DNA of 64,000 nucleotides, from positions 1-64,000 of the forward strand of contig CABYFN010000002.1 of the NCBI GenBank assembly GCA_902518235.1, given 5' to 3'. A program made the position numbers and the translations under genes. This DNA comes from an uncultured Pelagibacteraceae bacterium (GTDB lineage: Bacteria > Pseudomonadota > Alphaproteobacteria > Pelagibacterales > Pelagibacteraceae). How positions within the stretch are numbered: the first letter of the stretch is position 1; the number at the start of each line of letters is the position of its first letter. Of this stretch, positions 54,963 to 62,474 are shown in pieces. Under the pieces are notes generated by a model. That model was not told where the DNA came from. It searched no databases and was given only the letters and a program-made list of their open reading frames with translations.

Positions 54963-56183
54963 TTAAATGTAGCGCATGTTATCTTCGTTAACTGCTTTTT
55001 CTAATCTTACTAAAAAATCTGGTATTGCACTTTTAACTCTACTCCACGTCGGAATAAAAGGTGTATCCATTGGGTTTTGATTGAAAGCATCACCAGCCTT
55101 CATGATATTGGCTGCAAATAATTCAACTGCTTTTTCTTCTGTATGAGAGTCAAATTTTAACCCATTCATTTGTGCATCATTTCTATATGCATCTATTAGG
55201 TCTAAAGCTTCTCTGTAGTAAGTTGCTTTTAAAGATCTAAATTGTTCTTTGCTAAAAGAGTGACCTTGAGTTGCTAGTTTTTTTATAAATGTTTTAATTA
55301 TATCGATAGACATTCTTGATAGACCTTGCTTTTCATCATTTATAGATAAATTTTGATGCTTATGATCATATGTGTCAGCTAAATCTACCTGACAAATGTT
55401 TTGAGGAGAAAAATTTCTTTGCATTTCGGATAAAATTCCAATTTCTATTCCCCAGTCAGATGAAATTCTTAATTCTGGTAAAATATTTCTACGAAATGAA
55501 AATTCTCCAGCTAAAGGATATTTAAAAGATTTCATAAAGTTTAAGTAATCGCTATTTCCTATCGTTTTTTCTAATGCATTTAAGAGTGGAAAGACTAGCA
55601 ATCTTGCAACCCTTCCATTCATTTTATTATCTGCAACCCTTGGGTAGAAACCTTTGCAAAATTCAAAATTAAATAATGGATTTACAACAGGGTAGAATAA
55701 TTTAGCCAACATTCTCCTATCATATGTTTTTATATCACAATCATGTAGTGCTACAGACCTTGCACTATCTCTTGCAATAGACATTCCAATACAATACCAA
55801 ACATTTCTACCTTTTCCGTACTCATTTGGAGCAAGACCTAATTTTTTTAATTCCTTGTCCAATTTTTTAAGGTTAGGACCATCATTCCAGAGAATTGTAA
55901 AAGGAGTTTCTAATTTTTCAAAAAATATCCAAGCTTTTCTGGCTTGAGCCTCTGTTGCTTTGTCTAATCCAATAATTATGTGATTTAAATAATTTGTTTT
56001 GCTTATCTCACTAACAATTTTAGGAAGAGCATCACCTTTTAGTTCTGAATAAAGGCATGGTAAAATAAGTTCCATTTTTCTTTCTTTGGAAAATTTTAAT
56101 AGATCTTTTTCTAGATCTTTGGTTGACTTAGTGCCAAAGTCATGAAGCGTTGATATAGTGCCATCCTGATAGAAATCACTCAT
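54963..56183 (-). CDS. gpgS: glucosyl-3-phosphoglycerate synthase-like glycosyltransferase
   Basis: GT-A fold, likely GT81: makes glucosyl-3-phosphoglycerate, precursor of the compatible solute glucosylglycerate. IIIGLDKATEAQARKAW and GKGRNVWYCIGMSIARDSARSVALHDCDIKTYDRRML hold the nucleotide-sugar site with the D-x-D-like HDCD; GEFSFRRNIL and SSDWGIEIGILSEMQ are the acceptor region. 406 residues. The adjacent phosphatase completes the two-step pathway. Mannosyl-3-phosphoglycerate synthase (GT55) is the main alternative. Confidence 0.85.
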   Translation of the reverse strand: MSDFYQDGTISTLHDFGTKSTKDLEKDLLKFSKERKMELILPCLYSELKGDALPKIVSEISKTNYLNHIIIGLDKATEAQARKAWIFFEKLETPFTILWNDGPNLKKLDKELKKLGLAPNEYGKGRNVWYCIGMSIARDSARSVALHDCDIKTYDRRMLAKLFYPVVNPLFNFEFCKGFYPRVADNKMNGRVARLLVFPLLNALEKTIGNSDYLNFMKSFKYPLAGEFSFRRNILPELRISSDWGIEIGILSEMQRNFSPQNICQVDLADTYDHKHQNLSINDEKQGLSRMSIDIIKTFIKKLATQGHSFSKEQFRSLKATYYREALDLIDAYRNDAQMNGLKFDSHTEEKAVELFAANIMKAGDAFNQNPMDTPFIPTWSRVKSAIPDFLVRLEKAVNEDNMRYI

Positions 56184-56197
56184 GGCGGGAACTTATC

Positions 56198-57001
56198 CTA
56201 AGTTTCAATTTTTTGTATAGCCGTTTTGATCACATCAGCCCATCCTAAAGGAGATGGCTCAGAAGATTTGATTAAATTTTCTATGTTTACCAACGAACTA
56301 TTAAAATTATCATTTTTAACCAAACAAGCATAATCACTCTTATTTAGCATCTCTATATCATTGTGATTATCACCAACTCCAATGGTGATTATTTCATCAT
56401 CCATTTCTTCTTTAATTAACTCAATAGTTTTCAACATGGCTTTAGATTTATTAGTGTTATCACAAATATTCATTATTCTTCCCCCATATTGAATAGTTAA
56501 TCCTGAGTCAGTCATAATGTTAATAAATTCATTTTTTTCACTTTCAGTTCCATTAAATTGAATTGGAATAGAATGATATCTTTTTTTAGCAAGCATCATT
56601 TTATCCAATGGAAGACCAAATATTTCTTTTTGCTCTTTTGATTTCAATTTCAAAACAAAAGTAATTTTTTGTTTTAAACCAGAGGGAATGTTTTCATTAT
56701 AAACTTTATAAATTTGATCACTAGATCTACTTAATGATATTTTTTCAGGCAGATTTTTATGTATCAAGTTTAAACCATGAATTGACGAACCATTTTCTGC
56801 AACAAAACTTAAATTTAAATTATATTGTTTATTAAAGTCTGATAATTCGGCTTTTGTTTTACTAGAGTTTGGAATTATTTTTATGCCCTGTGAGACTAAT
56901 TCTCTGAAGTAATCCTCAATCTCATCAAACTTAAATGTATCTTTGTTTAGCAGAGACCCATCTAAATCAGTAAAAATTATAATTTGTTTTTTTTGTTTCA
57001 T
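56198..57001 (-). CDS. gpgP: HAD phosphatase, mannosyl/glucosyl-3-phosphoglycerate phosphatase type
   Basis: Removes the phosphate from glucosyl- (or mannosyl-) 3-phosphoglycerate. FTDLDGSLLN is motif I (two Asp), PNSSKTKAEL motif II, and ITIGVGDNHNDIEMLNKSDYACLV motif IV, with a type IIB cap between. I start at ATG 57001 (MKQKKQII); the open frame to 57019 adds six residues. 267 residues. Transcribed into gpgS. It is divergent from the first tRNA-Leu fragment only 41 bases away, so this marks the left edge of the insertion locus. Confidence 0.85.
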   Translation of the reverse strand: MKQKKQIIIFTDLDGSLLNKDTFKFDEIEDYFRELVSQGIKIIPNSSKTKAELSDFNKQYNLNLSFVAENGSSIHGLNLIHKNLPEKISLSRSSDQIYKVYNENIPSGLKQKITFVLKLKSKEQKEIFGLPLDKMMLAKKRYHSIPIQFNGTESEKNEFINIMTDSGLTIQYGGRIMNICDNTNKSKAMLKTIELIKEEMDDEIITIGVGDNHNDIEMLNKSDYACLVKNDNFNSSLVNIENLIKSSEPSPLGWADVIKTAIQKIET

Positions 57002-57042
57002 TAAAGTAAATATTAGCATAAATACTCATGAAAATAACTAAT

Positions 57043-57090
57043 GCCCTCGTGGTGAAATTGGTAGACACAAAGGACTTAAAAGCCGAGGGA
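57043..57090 (+). repeat. tRNA-Leu 5'-half fragment, copy 1 (left junction)
   Basis: Bases 57043-57081 are identical to the first 39 bases of the intact tRNA-Leu at 60462, through the anticodon loop CTTAAAA. Then GCCGAGGGA follows, whose first eight bases equal the acceptor end GCCGAGGG of the intact gene. The anticodon 3' strand, variable arm and most of the T arm are missing. The leading sequence from 57007 (TAAATATTAGCATAAATACT) is also shared with the other two copies. It cannot make a functional tRNA. Confidence 0.92.
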
Positions 57091-57207
57091 TAGAAGTTAA
57101 AGTCAGTCCATAGTAGTCCAAGGTAGTCTTAAACATCCTGTAAAATCTCATAACTTTGAATTAGCTTTCAATTAAGATTAGAAAACAAGGCTCAATTAAT
57201 TTGCTCA

Positions 57208-57238
57208 AACTATTACAGGACTATTACACAGATAGATA
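57208..57238 (+). repeat. 31-base direct repeat, module 1, upstream copy
   Basis: Begins AACTATTACAGGACTATTAC and ends GATAGATA. 27 of 31 positions match the copy at 58760-58790 on the other side of the cargo gene. Internally it is a near-tandem of ACTATTACA. Could be a recombination arm site or the trace of cargo exchange. Confidence 0.75.
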
Positions 57239-57267
57239 TTATTATATGGTTCATTTAAAGGCTCTAT

Positions 57268-58725
57268 ATGAAAAAATATAAATGGTTGTTATCAATCTTT
57301 CTTACATTTACTGTCTGTATAAATGCTGAGGCATGGATAAATCCTCCATCATCAGCAATGGAGCCGTATATTGCAAAAAAGGCGAGTCAGCAAAAAGGCT
57401 TTTTTTGTATTGTAGCAAAACAAGTTCCAGGCAATACATTTCCTAGGGAGCTTTTAAATGAAGCATATATTAATTTAAGCATAATGGATAGAACTAAGAC
57501 ACATCCATGTACATTAAGAGCACATTATATAGTTACCAGAGAAGATCATAGAGATTTATTTTTTAAAATTCATTTAAGATTAAAAGACCCGAGTAGAAGA
57601 ACAAAAAAAATTCCAACTTCACTTTTAAAAAGAATAAAAGCTGAAGCGCACGAAGTTACTAAAAAAGATACACAGCTTCATACTTTAAAAACAAATATTA
57701 TTAACGAATTTACAAATCTTTCAGATCAGGTTCTATACATTAAAAGAGAGGAATTAAGTGACAGAAAAATTATTTTGAGTGAAGGATATGGCTCAAGGTG
57801 TCGATCGGTTGCTGATTCAATGGAGTTTAAAATATCTAGCGATATTCAAAATGATCAATTAAATTTATCCTTATCTATCGCAGAAGCAAATTCAAATACA
57901 AAAAATACTGTAACATTTTATTATTCTGCAGAAATTAAAAGTGATGGCTCAAATGGTAAAATTTATCTAAGTAATAAAAGAATTGAAGGAACTAATAAGT
58001 TCAAAAAACAAGTAAAGAAAAATGAAGGTGCATATCTCTATATTGGTTGGACTCTAATGTCTGATTTTTCACCACTTTCACATTATGGAACTAATAATTC
58101 TTTATTTTTAGAAAAAAAACTTGATGGTGGAATGTTTCTTTCAGAACTTTTATCTATCCTATCCCAAAATAAAATGTTGGATGGTAAAACTGTAGAAGTA
58201 TTTAAATCACAACTTATAAATAATTCAGATATTGATATCACAAAAAAATATGTTGGATTTACAGAAATTGATAACGAAAAATATGATATATTCAAACATT
58301 CTTTTAAAACAAACTATTTTGGCAATGATGCTAGAGTAAAACAATTTCTAAAACAAAATATGATGATGAACCAAGAAATTTATATTTTTGTTCATTCAAA
58401 AAGTGGTTTACCAATTGTCTTTTATACAGATAAAATGTCGAAGCCAACAATGTATACACAAATGAGATGTAGTCTATATCAAGATGATACTCTTATAAGC
58501 TCGTACTCTTCTCCAGGAAAAATTGAGTTTGAAGGTGAACAAACGTTAAAAAAAGAAAAAAAAGAAAAACCCAAAAAACTAGTAAACACAAAACAAAATG
58601 ACTCTAAAAACAGTGCTGGAGATGAAGATATTGTTACTAAAATTGAAAAACTTAATAATCTTTATAAAAGTGGCGTATTAACTAAAGAGGAATTTAAAAA
58701 GGCTAAAGAAAAATTACTAAATTAA
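57268..58725 (+). CDS. exported cargo protein with C-terminal SHOCT-like helix, module 1
   Basis: 485 residues. Signal peptide about 1-22 (ending AEA). The central ~400 residues are mixed alpha/beta, unknown, with several Cys residues (about 32, 49, 160 and 404) suited to an oxidising periplasm. A Lys-rich linker (KKEKKEKPKK) leads to a C-terminal ~33-residue SHOCT-type helical pair (IEKLNNLYKSGVLTKEEFKKAKEKLLN), normally an oligomerisation or anchoring unit. Flanked by the module 1 direct repeats. Role unknown. Confidence 0.7.
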   Translation: MKKYKWLLSIFLTFTVCINAEAWINPPSSAMEPYIAKKASQQKGFFCIVAKQVPGNTFPRELLNEAYINLSIMDRTKTHPCTLRAHYIVTREDHRDLFFKIHLRLKDPSRRTKKIPTSLLKRIKAEAHEVTKKDTQLHTLKTNIINEFTNLSDQVLYIKREELSDRKIILSEGYGSRCRSVADSMEFKISSDIQNDQLNLSLSIAEANSNTKNTVTFYYSAEIKSDGSNGKIYLSNKRIEGTNKFKKQVKKNEGAYLYIGWTLMSDFSPLSHYGTNNSLFLEKKLDGGMFLSELLSILSQNKMLDGKTVEVFKSQLINNSDIDITKKYVGFTEIDNEKYDIFKHSFKTNYFGNDARVKQFLKQNMMMNQEIYIFVHSKSGLPIVFYTDKMSKPTMYTQMRCSLYQDDTLISSYSSPGKIEFEGEQTLKKEKKEKPKKLVNTKQNDSKNSAGDEDIVTKIEKLNNLYKSGVLTKEEFKKAKEKLLN

Positions 58726-58759
58726 AAATAGTATTCTTATCTATAGGATTTTATAGGAT

Positions 58760-58790
58760 AACTATTACAAGGCTATTACACAGGGAGATA
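58760..58790 (+). repeat. 31-base direct repeat, module 1, downstream copy
   Basis: AACTATTACAAGGCTATTAC then ACAGGGAGATA; matches the copy at 57208-57238 at 27 of 31 positions. It is preceded by CTATAGGATTTTATAGGATA, a stretch with a close relative at 45257 behind the large helicase gene. Confidence 0.75.
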
Positions 58791-58863
58791 AAATAAAAAA
58801 AATTTACTTATTAACCTTGTTCAATTATAAATATTAGCATAAATACTCATGAAAATAACTAAT

Positions 58864-58911
58864 GCCCTCGTGGTGAAATTGGTAGACACAAAGGACTTAA
58901 AAGCCGAGGGA
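58864..58911 (+). repeat. tRNA-Leu 5'-half fragment, copy 2 (module junction)
   Basis: Identical to copy 1 over all 48 bases (tRNA 5' half through the anticodon loop, then GCCGAGGGA). The 5' acceptor strand GCCCTCG can pair with CGAGGGA at six of seven positions, so a tRNA-like closing stem is retained although the gene is broken. A promoter-like TTGTTC/TAAATA pair lies upstream. Confidence 0.92.
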
Positions 58912-59026
58912 TTCACATTTCAGTCAGTCCATAGAAGTCCAAGGCAGTCCAAACATTCTATAAAATAACATAACCTTAATTTAGTATAAAATTAGTATTA
59001 GAAAATAAGGTTTATTAATTTGCTCA

Positions 59027-59057
59027 GACTATAGCAGGACTATAGCATGAGGAGATA
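59027..59057 (+). repeat. 31-base direct repeat, module 2, upstream copy
   Basis: Begins GACTATAGCAGGACTATAGC and ends GAGGAGATA. 27 of 31 positions match the copy at 60358-60388. It is closer to its own partner (TATAGCAT) than to the module 1 pair (TATTACAC), so the repeats evolved or moved together with each cargo. Confidence 0.75.
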
Positions 59058-59075
59058 ATATAGTAATATATTTTT

Positions 59076-60311
59076 ATGAATAAAGTATTTTATATTTTAA
59101 TAATTTTTCTTTTAGGATTTAATACTTCATTAGCTAGTGAAAAAAATTATATAATTAAATGTGATAACGATGAAATTACATTAACCAAAAAAGTCAAAAA
59201 AAATTCAAATGAAATTTATGCTTTAGTTAAAGGGGACAATAGTCCTAAATTAACCACTTATCCTAAATTTAATGAAGGTTTAATAAATTGGTATTATATG
59301 AGAGGTGGAGATGAACCAATTGGTGTAAAATTTGAATTGAACATTTTAGATAAAACCTTTGAATTTTATGCTCATAAAATTACCACAAAACAATTAAATA
59401 CTCTTAAAATTAACTTTGAAAAACTAAAGAATAAAAAAATCAATATTACAAAATTTGAAGAATCAAAAAAAAATATATACGAAGAAGCTAAAAAATTTAA
59501 TGAACCTTTGAAAAAATTAAAACAATATTGTGAGGGTGAGTTTTTTAAAGAATTTGCCCAAGATAAATTTTTATTGCCAATAAACATAAGTGATGGAGTA
59601 TTAGAATTAAATAAAGAAACAAAAGATAGATATGATTTAGACTATACTTTTGTAGTTAAAAATCTAAGTGATAGCAAAAGATATAAAACAACAGCTTGTG
59701 TTATACTTTATGATAATAATAATTTAGAGATAGATAAATATCCAGCGTATGATCAAATATCAATAGGTCCAAGGGGTAATAAAAAATTTATTAGCAAGGC
59801 GAATAGAATAAAAAAAGATTTTTGGAACGAAGTCGACTTAATTAAAATTTATATGTCTAGATTTGATTGTGGCACACCTATAGATAAAAGATTTGAAAGT
59901 ATTTCTGAAGGAAGTAATTTGCTGATATTCAAAAAAAATGAGATAAAAATAAAAACAAACAAATCTTCTAATAGCAGTCAAAGTTTTGTTTTTAATGAAA
60001 AAAATAAAGATTTTCCATGGTGTTTTGGCTGGATAAGTGAAAAAATTGTAAATGAAGGTCAATCTTCAGTTAATTCAATGAATAGAAAAATATTAAATAG
60101 TCCAATAATTAAAAAAATATTTAATAGATTAAAATTGTATAAAAATAATGATGGAAATTATTTAAATATAAAAAATGAATTTGATAAAAATTTAGTCAAA
60201 GAGTATCAAGCAGGAAGATCAACATACTTAGGTTATGTTGCAAATTATTCTGGTAGCAAACTTGAGGCATGGAAAACAATAGCAGAAGGTAAATGTATTG
60301 TTATTGAGTGA
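59076..60311 (+). CDS. exported cargo protein of unknown function, module 2
   Basis: 411 residues. Signal peptide about 1-20 (ending SLAS). Lys/Asn-rich mature part. Around residues 170-270 it has a beta-rich segment (DYTFVVKNLSDSKRYKTTACVILYDNNN) that may be an immunoglobulin-like or fibronectin-like fold. Several Cys residues are present. No similarity by eye to the module 1 cargo, although both are secreted and single-gene. Flanked by the module 2 direct repeats. Role unknown. Confidence 0.65.
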   Translation: MNKVFYILIIFLLGFNTSLASEKNYIIKCDNDEITLTKKVKKNSNEIYALVKGDNSPKLTTYPKFNEGLINWYYMRGGDEPIGVKFELNILDKTFEFYAHKITTKQLNTLKINFEKLKNKKINITKFEESKKNIYEEAKKFNEPLKKLKQYCEGEFFKEFAQDKFLLPINISDGVLELNKETKDRYDLDYTFVVKNLSDSKRYKTTACVILYDNNNLEIDKYPAYDQISIGPRGNKKFISKANRIKKDFWNEVDLIKIYMSRFDCGTPIDKRFESISEGSNLLIFKKNEIKIKTNKSSNSSQSFVFNEKNKDFPWCFGWISEKIVNEGQSSVNSMNRKILNSPIIKKIFNRLKLYKNNDGNYLNIKNEFDKNLVKEYQAGRSTYLGYVANYSGSKLEAWKTIAEGKCIVIE

Positions 60312-60357
60312 AAAATCTAAAAATTCCTAAAAGTTTATTTCTAGGATAATATGGGAC

Positions 60358-60388
60358 AACTATAGCAAGACTATAGCATGGAGAGATA
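60358..60388 (+). repeat. 31-base direct repeat, module 2, downstream copy
   Basis: AACTATAGCAAGACTATAGC then ATGGAGAGATA; 27 of 31 positions match the copy at 59027. It lies 46 bases after the cargo stop codon and is followed by the AAAATAAAAAAATTTTACTT stretch shared with the module 1 right end. Confidence 0.75.
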
Positions 60389-60414
60389 AAATAAAAAAAT
60401 TTTACTTATTAGAC

Positions 60415-60443
60415 TTGTTCAATTATAAATATTAGCATAAATA
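60415..60443 (+). promoter_or_regulatory. promoter of tRNA-Leu carried by the module right end
   Basis: TTGTTC (60415-60420), a 17-base spacer, then TAAATA (60438-60443), 18 bases before the mature tRNA start. The same promoter sits before fragment 2, but fragment 1 keeps only the TAAATA part and has different sequence at the -35 position. The -35 element was therefore probably brought in by the modules. Confidence 0.55.
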
Positions 60444-60461
60444 CTCATGAAATTCACAAAT

Positions 60462-60547
60462 GCCCTCGTGGTGAAATTGGTAGACACAAAGGACTTAAAA
60501 TCCTTGCCATTTATGGAGTGCCAGTTCGAGTCTGGCCGAGGGCACCA
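60462..60547 (+). tRNA. tRNA-Leu (anticodon UAA)
   Basis: 86 bases including encoded CCA. The acceptor stem GCCCTCG/CGAGGGC is perfect. The anticodon arm AAGGA-CTTAAAA-TCCTT reads anticodon TAA at 60496-60498; a long class II variable arm follows; the T arm GCCAG-TTCGAGT-CTGGC is perfect. It is the only intact copy of the three related sequences. nadK starts 4 bases downstream. Confidence 0.97.
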
Positions 60548-60551
60548 CTAA

Positions 60552-61322
60552 ATGTTAAAATCGCATATTCTTTTTGATCACACAAAAACATCAAAAAAAA
60601 TTAAAAATTTCTTAGATAATAAAATCAAAAATGTGTCTTTACATAAATGTAATCTAATAATTGTTATTGGAGGAGACGGTTTTATGCTTTCTGCACTTAA
60701 AAAGTATAACAAGTATAAAAAACCTTTCTATGGGATTAATGGAGGTAGTTATGGTTTTTTAATGAATAAATTTTCTTTGAAAAATACTATTAAAAACTTA
60801 TCAAAAGCAAAACAAGTTACAATCTCACCTTTAGAAATGACTGTAAAAAACAAATTTAATAAAATTAAAAAATCTATTGCTATAAATGAGGTATCAATTT
60901 TAAGACAAAGCAGACAAACTGCATCATTAGAAATTTCTAGTGGATCTCAAAAAATCATAAAAAAATTAGTTTCTGATGGGATATTAATATCAACGCCTGC
61001 GGGTAGCACTGCTTATAACATGTCAGTATATGGACCTATTTTAAACTTAGACTCTAGAAAACTCTCAATAAGACCTATCAGTGCGTTTAGACCAAGAAGA
61101 TGGAAAGGTAGAGTTGTTAGTGATAAATCAAAAATTGTAATTAAAAATCTTAATATTCAAAAAAGACCAATTAGCGCAGTAGCTGATAATTATGAAGTTA
61201 GAAATGCTAAAATTATTTCAATTATAACAAATAAAAAAATTAAGTTTAATCTTCTTTACGATTCAAATAAAAGTCTTCAAAAAAAAATTAAAATAGAACA
61301 GATCAGAAAAGAAACTAGCTAA
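60552..61322 (+). CDS. nadK: NAD kinase
   Basis: Phosphorylates NAD+ to NADP+. LIIVIGGDGFML is the GGDG motif (about residue 39), YGINGGSYGFLMN and INEVSILRQ (NE motif) follow, and SDGILISTPAGSTAYNMSVYGPIL is the diagnostic glycine-rich region near residue 140. 256 residues is typical of alphaproteobacteria. Four bases separate it from the tRNA-Leu; it abuts the next gene. Confidence 0.94.
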   Translation: MLKSHILFDHTKTSKKIKNFLDNKIKNVSLHKCNLIIVIGGDGFMLSALKKYNKYKKPFYGINGGSYGFLMNKFSLKNTIKNLSKAKQVTISPLEMTVKNKFNKIKKSIAINEVSILRQSRQTASLEISSGSQKIIKKLVSDGILISTPAGSTAYNMSVYGPILNLDSRKLSIRPISAFRPRRWKGRVVSDKSKIVIKNLNIQKRPISAVADNYEVRNAKIISIITNKKIKFNLLYDSNKSLQKKIKIEQIRKETS

Positions 61323-62474
61323 ATGAGTAATAAAAACTTTGGGTTTGGTACTCAAATAAGAAAATCTCCATATTTTGACTCAACAGTTAAATGGGGAGCT
61401 ACTGCTTTTTCTGTATATAATCATATGTATATACCTCGTGATTTCGGCGATCCTGAACAAAACTTTTGGAACTTAATTGAAACAGCAATTTTATGTGACG
61501 TTGCTGTTGAAAGACAAGTTGAAATTACTGGACCAGATGCATTTAAATTTATTCAATTATTAACCCCAAGAGATTTATCAAAATTATCAATTGGTCAATG
61601 TAAATATGTTTTAATTACAAACGCAGAAGGTGGGGTACTAAATGACCCAGTTCTTTTACGCTTGGGAGAAAATCATTTTTGGTTATCTTTGGGTGATAGT
61701 GATATTTTATTATGGGCTCAAGGAGTTGCAATCAACTCTGGGTTAGATGTGAAAATAACAGAACCAGATGTTTCGCCATTGCAATTACAAGGACCAAAGT
61801 CTGCTGAAATAATGATTAAATTATTTGGAGAAGGTATAAAAGATTTAAAATATTATTGGTTTAGAGAATTAGATTTAGACGGAATACCATTAATTGTTTC
61901 AAGAACTGGCTGGTCTAGTGAATTTGGTTATGAATTGTTTTTAAGAGATGGTACAAAAGGAAATGAACTATATGAAAAAATTATGTTGGCAGGAAAGGAA
62001 TTTGGACTTAAACCAGGTCACACGTCATCAATAAGAAGAATAGAAGGTGGGATGCTTTCTTATCATGCGGATGCAGATATTAATACTAACCCTTTTGAAT
62101 TAGGTTTAGATCGGTTAGTAAACTTGGATAGTGATATTAATTTTATAGGTAAAGAGGCGTTAAAAAAAATCAAAGATGATGGCGTAAAAAGATTGCAAAT
62201 TGGTTTAGAAATTAAATGTGATAATTTAAGTGGGCCAAACACTACATTCTGGCCTCTAAAAGCAAACAGTAAAAATATAGGCAAAATAACATCTGCTGTT
62301 TATTCACCACGCTTAAAAAAAAATATAGCTTTAGCTATGGTAGATATCGATTATTCTAAGATTGGTATAGAAATAGAGGTAATAATTAATGATAGAAATT
62401 ATAAATGCCAGGTTATTGAAAAACCTTTTTTTGATCCAAAAAAGTTAATCACAAACAAATCTTTAAAAGTTTAA
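61323..62474 (+). CDS. DmdA/GcvT-family tetrahydrofolate-dependent methyltransferase-like protein
   Basis: 383 residues of the aminomethyltransferase fold. VYNHMYIPRDFGDPEQNFWNLIETAILCDVAVERQVEI, FIQLLTPRDLSKLSIGQCKYVLI, EGGVLNDPVLLRL and RRIEGGMLSYHADADINTNPFELGLDRLVNLD are strongly like DMSP demethylase DmdA rather than GcvT. It may be DmdA itself or one of its paralogues; substrate residues cannot be judged by eye. Predicted to move a methyl or one-carbon group to tetrahydrofolate in the cytoplasm. Starts directly after nadK and ends overlapping the convergent membrane protein gene. Confidence 0.82.
   Translation: MSNKNFGFGTQIRKSPYFDSTVKWGATAFSVYNHMYIPRDFGDPEQNFWNLIETAILCDVAVERQVEITGPDAFKFIQLLTPRDLSKLSIGQCKYVLITNAEGGVLNDPVLLRLGENHFWLSLGDSDILLWAQGVAINSGLDVKITEPDVSPLQLQGPKSAEIMIKLFGEGIKDLKYYWFRELDLDGIPLIVSRTGWSSEFGYELFLRDGTKGNELYEKIMLAGKEFGLKPGHTSSIRRIEGGMLSYHADADINTNPFELGLDRLVNLDSDINFIGKEALKKIKDDGVKRLQIGLEIKCDNLSGPNTTFWPLKANSKNIGKITSAVYSPRLKKNIALAMVDIDYSKIGIEIEVIINDRNYKCQVIEKPFFDPKKLITNKSLKV

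Larger units (their letters stand above)
57082..58902 (+). mobile_element. tRNA-Leu-associated insertion module 1 (about 1.8 kb)
   Basis: Boundaries are taken at the end of the shared anticodon-loop sequence in fragments 1 and 2. Contents in order: GCCGAGGGA; a leader with repeated AGTC/AGTCC words (57101-57127); a 31-base direct repeat; one exported-protein gene; the second 31-base repeat; then a promoter and tRNA-Leu 5' half. No recombinase is encoded. The order is the same in module 2, so both belong to one family of integrating cassettes. The recombination mechanism is inferred. Confidence 0.7.
58726..59075 (+). other. 350-base spacer joining modules 1 and 2
   Basis: No gene. It holds the module 1 downstream 31-base repeat, a promoter (TTGTTC 58817-58822, 17 bases, TAAATA 58840-58845), the second tRNA-Leu fragment, the AGTC/AGTCC-rich leader of module 2 (58922-58950), and the module 2 upstream repeat. 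Confidence 0.7.
58903..60500 (+). mobile_element. tRNA-Leu-associated insertion module 2 (about 1.6 kb)
   Basis: Same design as module 1: GCCGAGGGA, AGTC/AGTCC leader (58922-58950), 31-base repeat, one exported-protein gene, 31-base repeat, promoter, tRNA-Leu 5' half. The right end fuses to the resident 3' half and yields the intact tRNA. The ~120-base leader is clearly related to that of module 1, while the cargo gene is unrelated. Confidence 0.7.

Noticed and set aside
57208-60388. 31-base repeats as a CRISPR array
   Set aside because: Only two copies per module, separated by whole genes of over 1 kb, with no regular short spacers and no cas1/cas2.
61300-61323. Glycine riboswitch before the GcvT-family gene
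   Set aside because: The gene abuts nadK with no intergenic space, so no aptamer can fit.
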